From positions 1 to 37,400 of the IMG/VR virus record IMGVR_UViG_3300017963_000152: DNA of 37,400 bases, one strand, 5' to 3'. The notes beneath the pieces were generated by a model, which did not search any database, had not been told where the DNA came from, and worked only from the letters and a program-made list of their open reading frames with translations. The DNA comes from a virus. Positions 36,911-37,400 of this stretch are shown here, piece by piece; position 1 is the first letter of the stretch; each line of letters starts with the position of its first letter. Position numbers and translations under genes: made by a program.

Positions 36911-37400
36911 GGTCCGTGCTCCTATATGTGTCTGTCATGTCCTTGCCAGTCGCAACCTCGAAAACCTGTAATATCTCAATCATGTCCGCGCTCGCCTTAC
37001 CGTCAGTCGCCCAGGGCTCGTTTATCTGCGCCCCGTCAGGTATCCGCACCCGCGCCTCAAGCGGCCTCTCTGGAAAGTTGACCGCACACCACGACCGCGA
37101 GCCGAAATGAAAGCCTGGATATGAACACAAGACCCGTTCGTCGGCAGCGAATATCTCGCCATCACGCAGCCGGTTGTGTCCGACATGGTACTGGTAGCCG
37201 TTGTTGCAGAGCCCCGCGTTCAAGCGTTTCCAGTAACAGTTGCCCTGTTCAACTCCCATAGGTTTCAGTAAATCTTTCGCGTTGCGGAGGTCCGCGTAGC
37301 TGAGGTCCGCGTTGCGGAGGACCGCGTTGCAGAGGTCCGCGTTGCTGAGGTCCGCGTTGCTGAGGTCCGCGTTGCTGAGGTCCGCGTTGCTGAGGTCCGC
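36885..37400 (-). CDS. Pentapeptide-repeat protein, C-terminal part with GFHF-type domain
   Basis: Reading enters at 37400 in the repeat frame (A-D-L, several S-N-A-D-L, one C-N-A-V-L, R-N-A-D-L, S-Y-A-D-L), passes through AKDLLKPMGVEQGNCYW and continues into a 120-residue globular domain ending at 36885. The domain has the pattern NNGYQYHVGH, then CSYPGFHFGS, then a beta-rich stretch. This resembles the C-terminal domain often fused to phage pentapeptide repeats (DUF7666-like, from memory). An internal Met at 37259 is not the start, because the upstream frame is open through the repeat. Joined with the part at 1-384, the protein would be roughly 280-296 residues depending on repeat collapse. 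ATC is frequent here, unlike the rest of the phage. It overlaps the start of the next gene by 26 bases. Confidence 0.85.
   Translation of the reverse strand, partial: ADLSNADLSNADLSNADLSNADLCNAVLRNADLSYADLRNAKDLLKPMGVEQGNCYWKRLNAGLCNNGYQYHVGHNRLRDGEIFAADERVLCSYPGFHFGSRSWCAVNFPERPLEARVRIPDGAQINEPWATDGKASADMIEILQVFEVATGKDMTDTYRSTDHEKTEPNA
37277..37400. repeat. 15-bp tandem repeat array, right end
   Basis: The same GAGGTCCGCGTTGCT repeat, about eight units. The last 54 bases (three full units plus GAGGTCCGC) are identical to the first 54 bases of the window, so the ends overlap as expected for a circular or terminally redundant molecule. Confidence 0.97.

Noticed and set aside
341-37400. tRNA or integrase/lysogeny module
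   Set aside because: No cloverleaf-like segment, recombinase, repressor-cro pair or att-like repeat was recognised; the phage looks lytic or of unknown lifestyle.

Overview
The window reads as an essentially complete genome of a long-tailed (siphovirus-type) Caudoviricetes phage of about 37.3 kb. It has the standard head, tail and lysis gene order, tight gene packing with ATGA/GTGA/TAATG overlaps, and strong purine-rich ribosome-binding sites (AAGGGGGT, AGAGGTGA). Every gene I can support is on the minus strand. The host is a bacterium with peptidoglycan (M15-type endolysin) and a functional anti-Shine-Dalgarno, but I cannot name its phylum. Signal peptides, adhesion-type beta domains and an LVIVD-like fragment are features of the accessory genes.

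The two window ends are the same 15-bp tandem repeat. The first 54 bases are identical to the last 54. A pentapeptide-repeat gene starts at 384, runs off position 1 and continues in frame from 37400 to 36885. The contig is therefore most likely circular (or circularly permuted) and was cut inside this gene.

Read in the direction of transcription around that circle, there are two blocks. The early block runs 6745 -> 1 / 37400 -> 34101: a small possible ribbon-helix-helix protein, several Cys-rich mini-proteins, a probable annealing protein with a PD-(D/E)XK exonuclease, many small unknowns, the pentapeptide gene, a MazG-like gene and a replication protein. The late block runs 33893 -> 7234: small and large terminase, portal, head morphogenesis, scaffold, major capsid, neck proteins, tail tube, tail chaperone, tape measure, a 1534-residue tail protein, distal tail and adhesion proteins, a methyltransferase, exported proteins, small membrane proteins, a RuvC-like nuclease and an M15 endolysin. 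The blocks are separated by two non-coding regulatory-looking zones. One is 6746-7233, with a 10-bp tandem array and a terminator hairpin. The other is about 33894-34100, with a long inverted repeat around two 10-bp direct repeats.

The most striking global signal is composition. The trinucleotides GAT and ATC are almost absent from the phage backbone: I find none from 400 to 3000. They are normal in the pentapeptide gene outside its repeats. GCCGGC, CTCGAG and GAGCTC are in great excess. The pentapeptide gene therefore looks like a recent insertion into a genome under unusual word-level constraint. No tRNA, rRNA, integrase, CRISPR array or insertion sequence was recognised.
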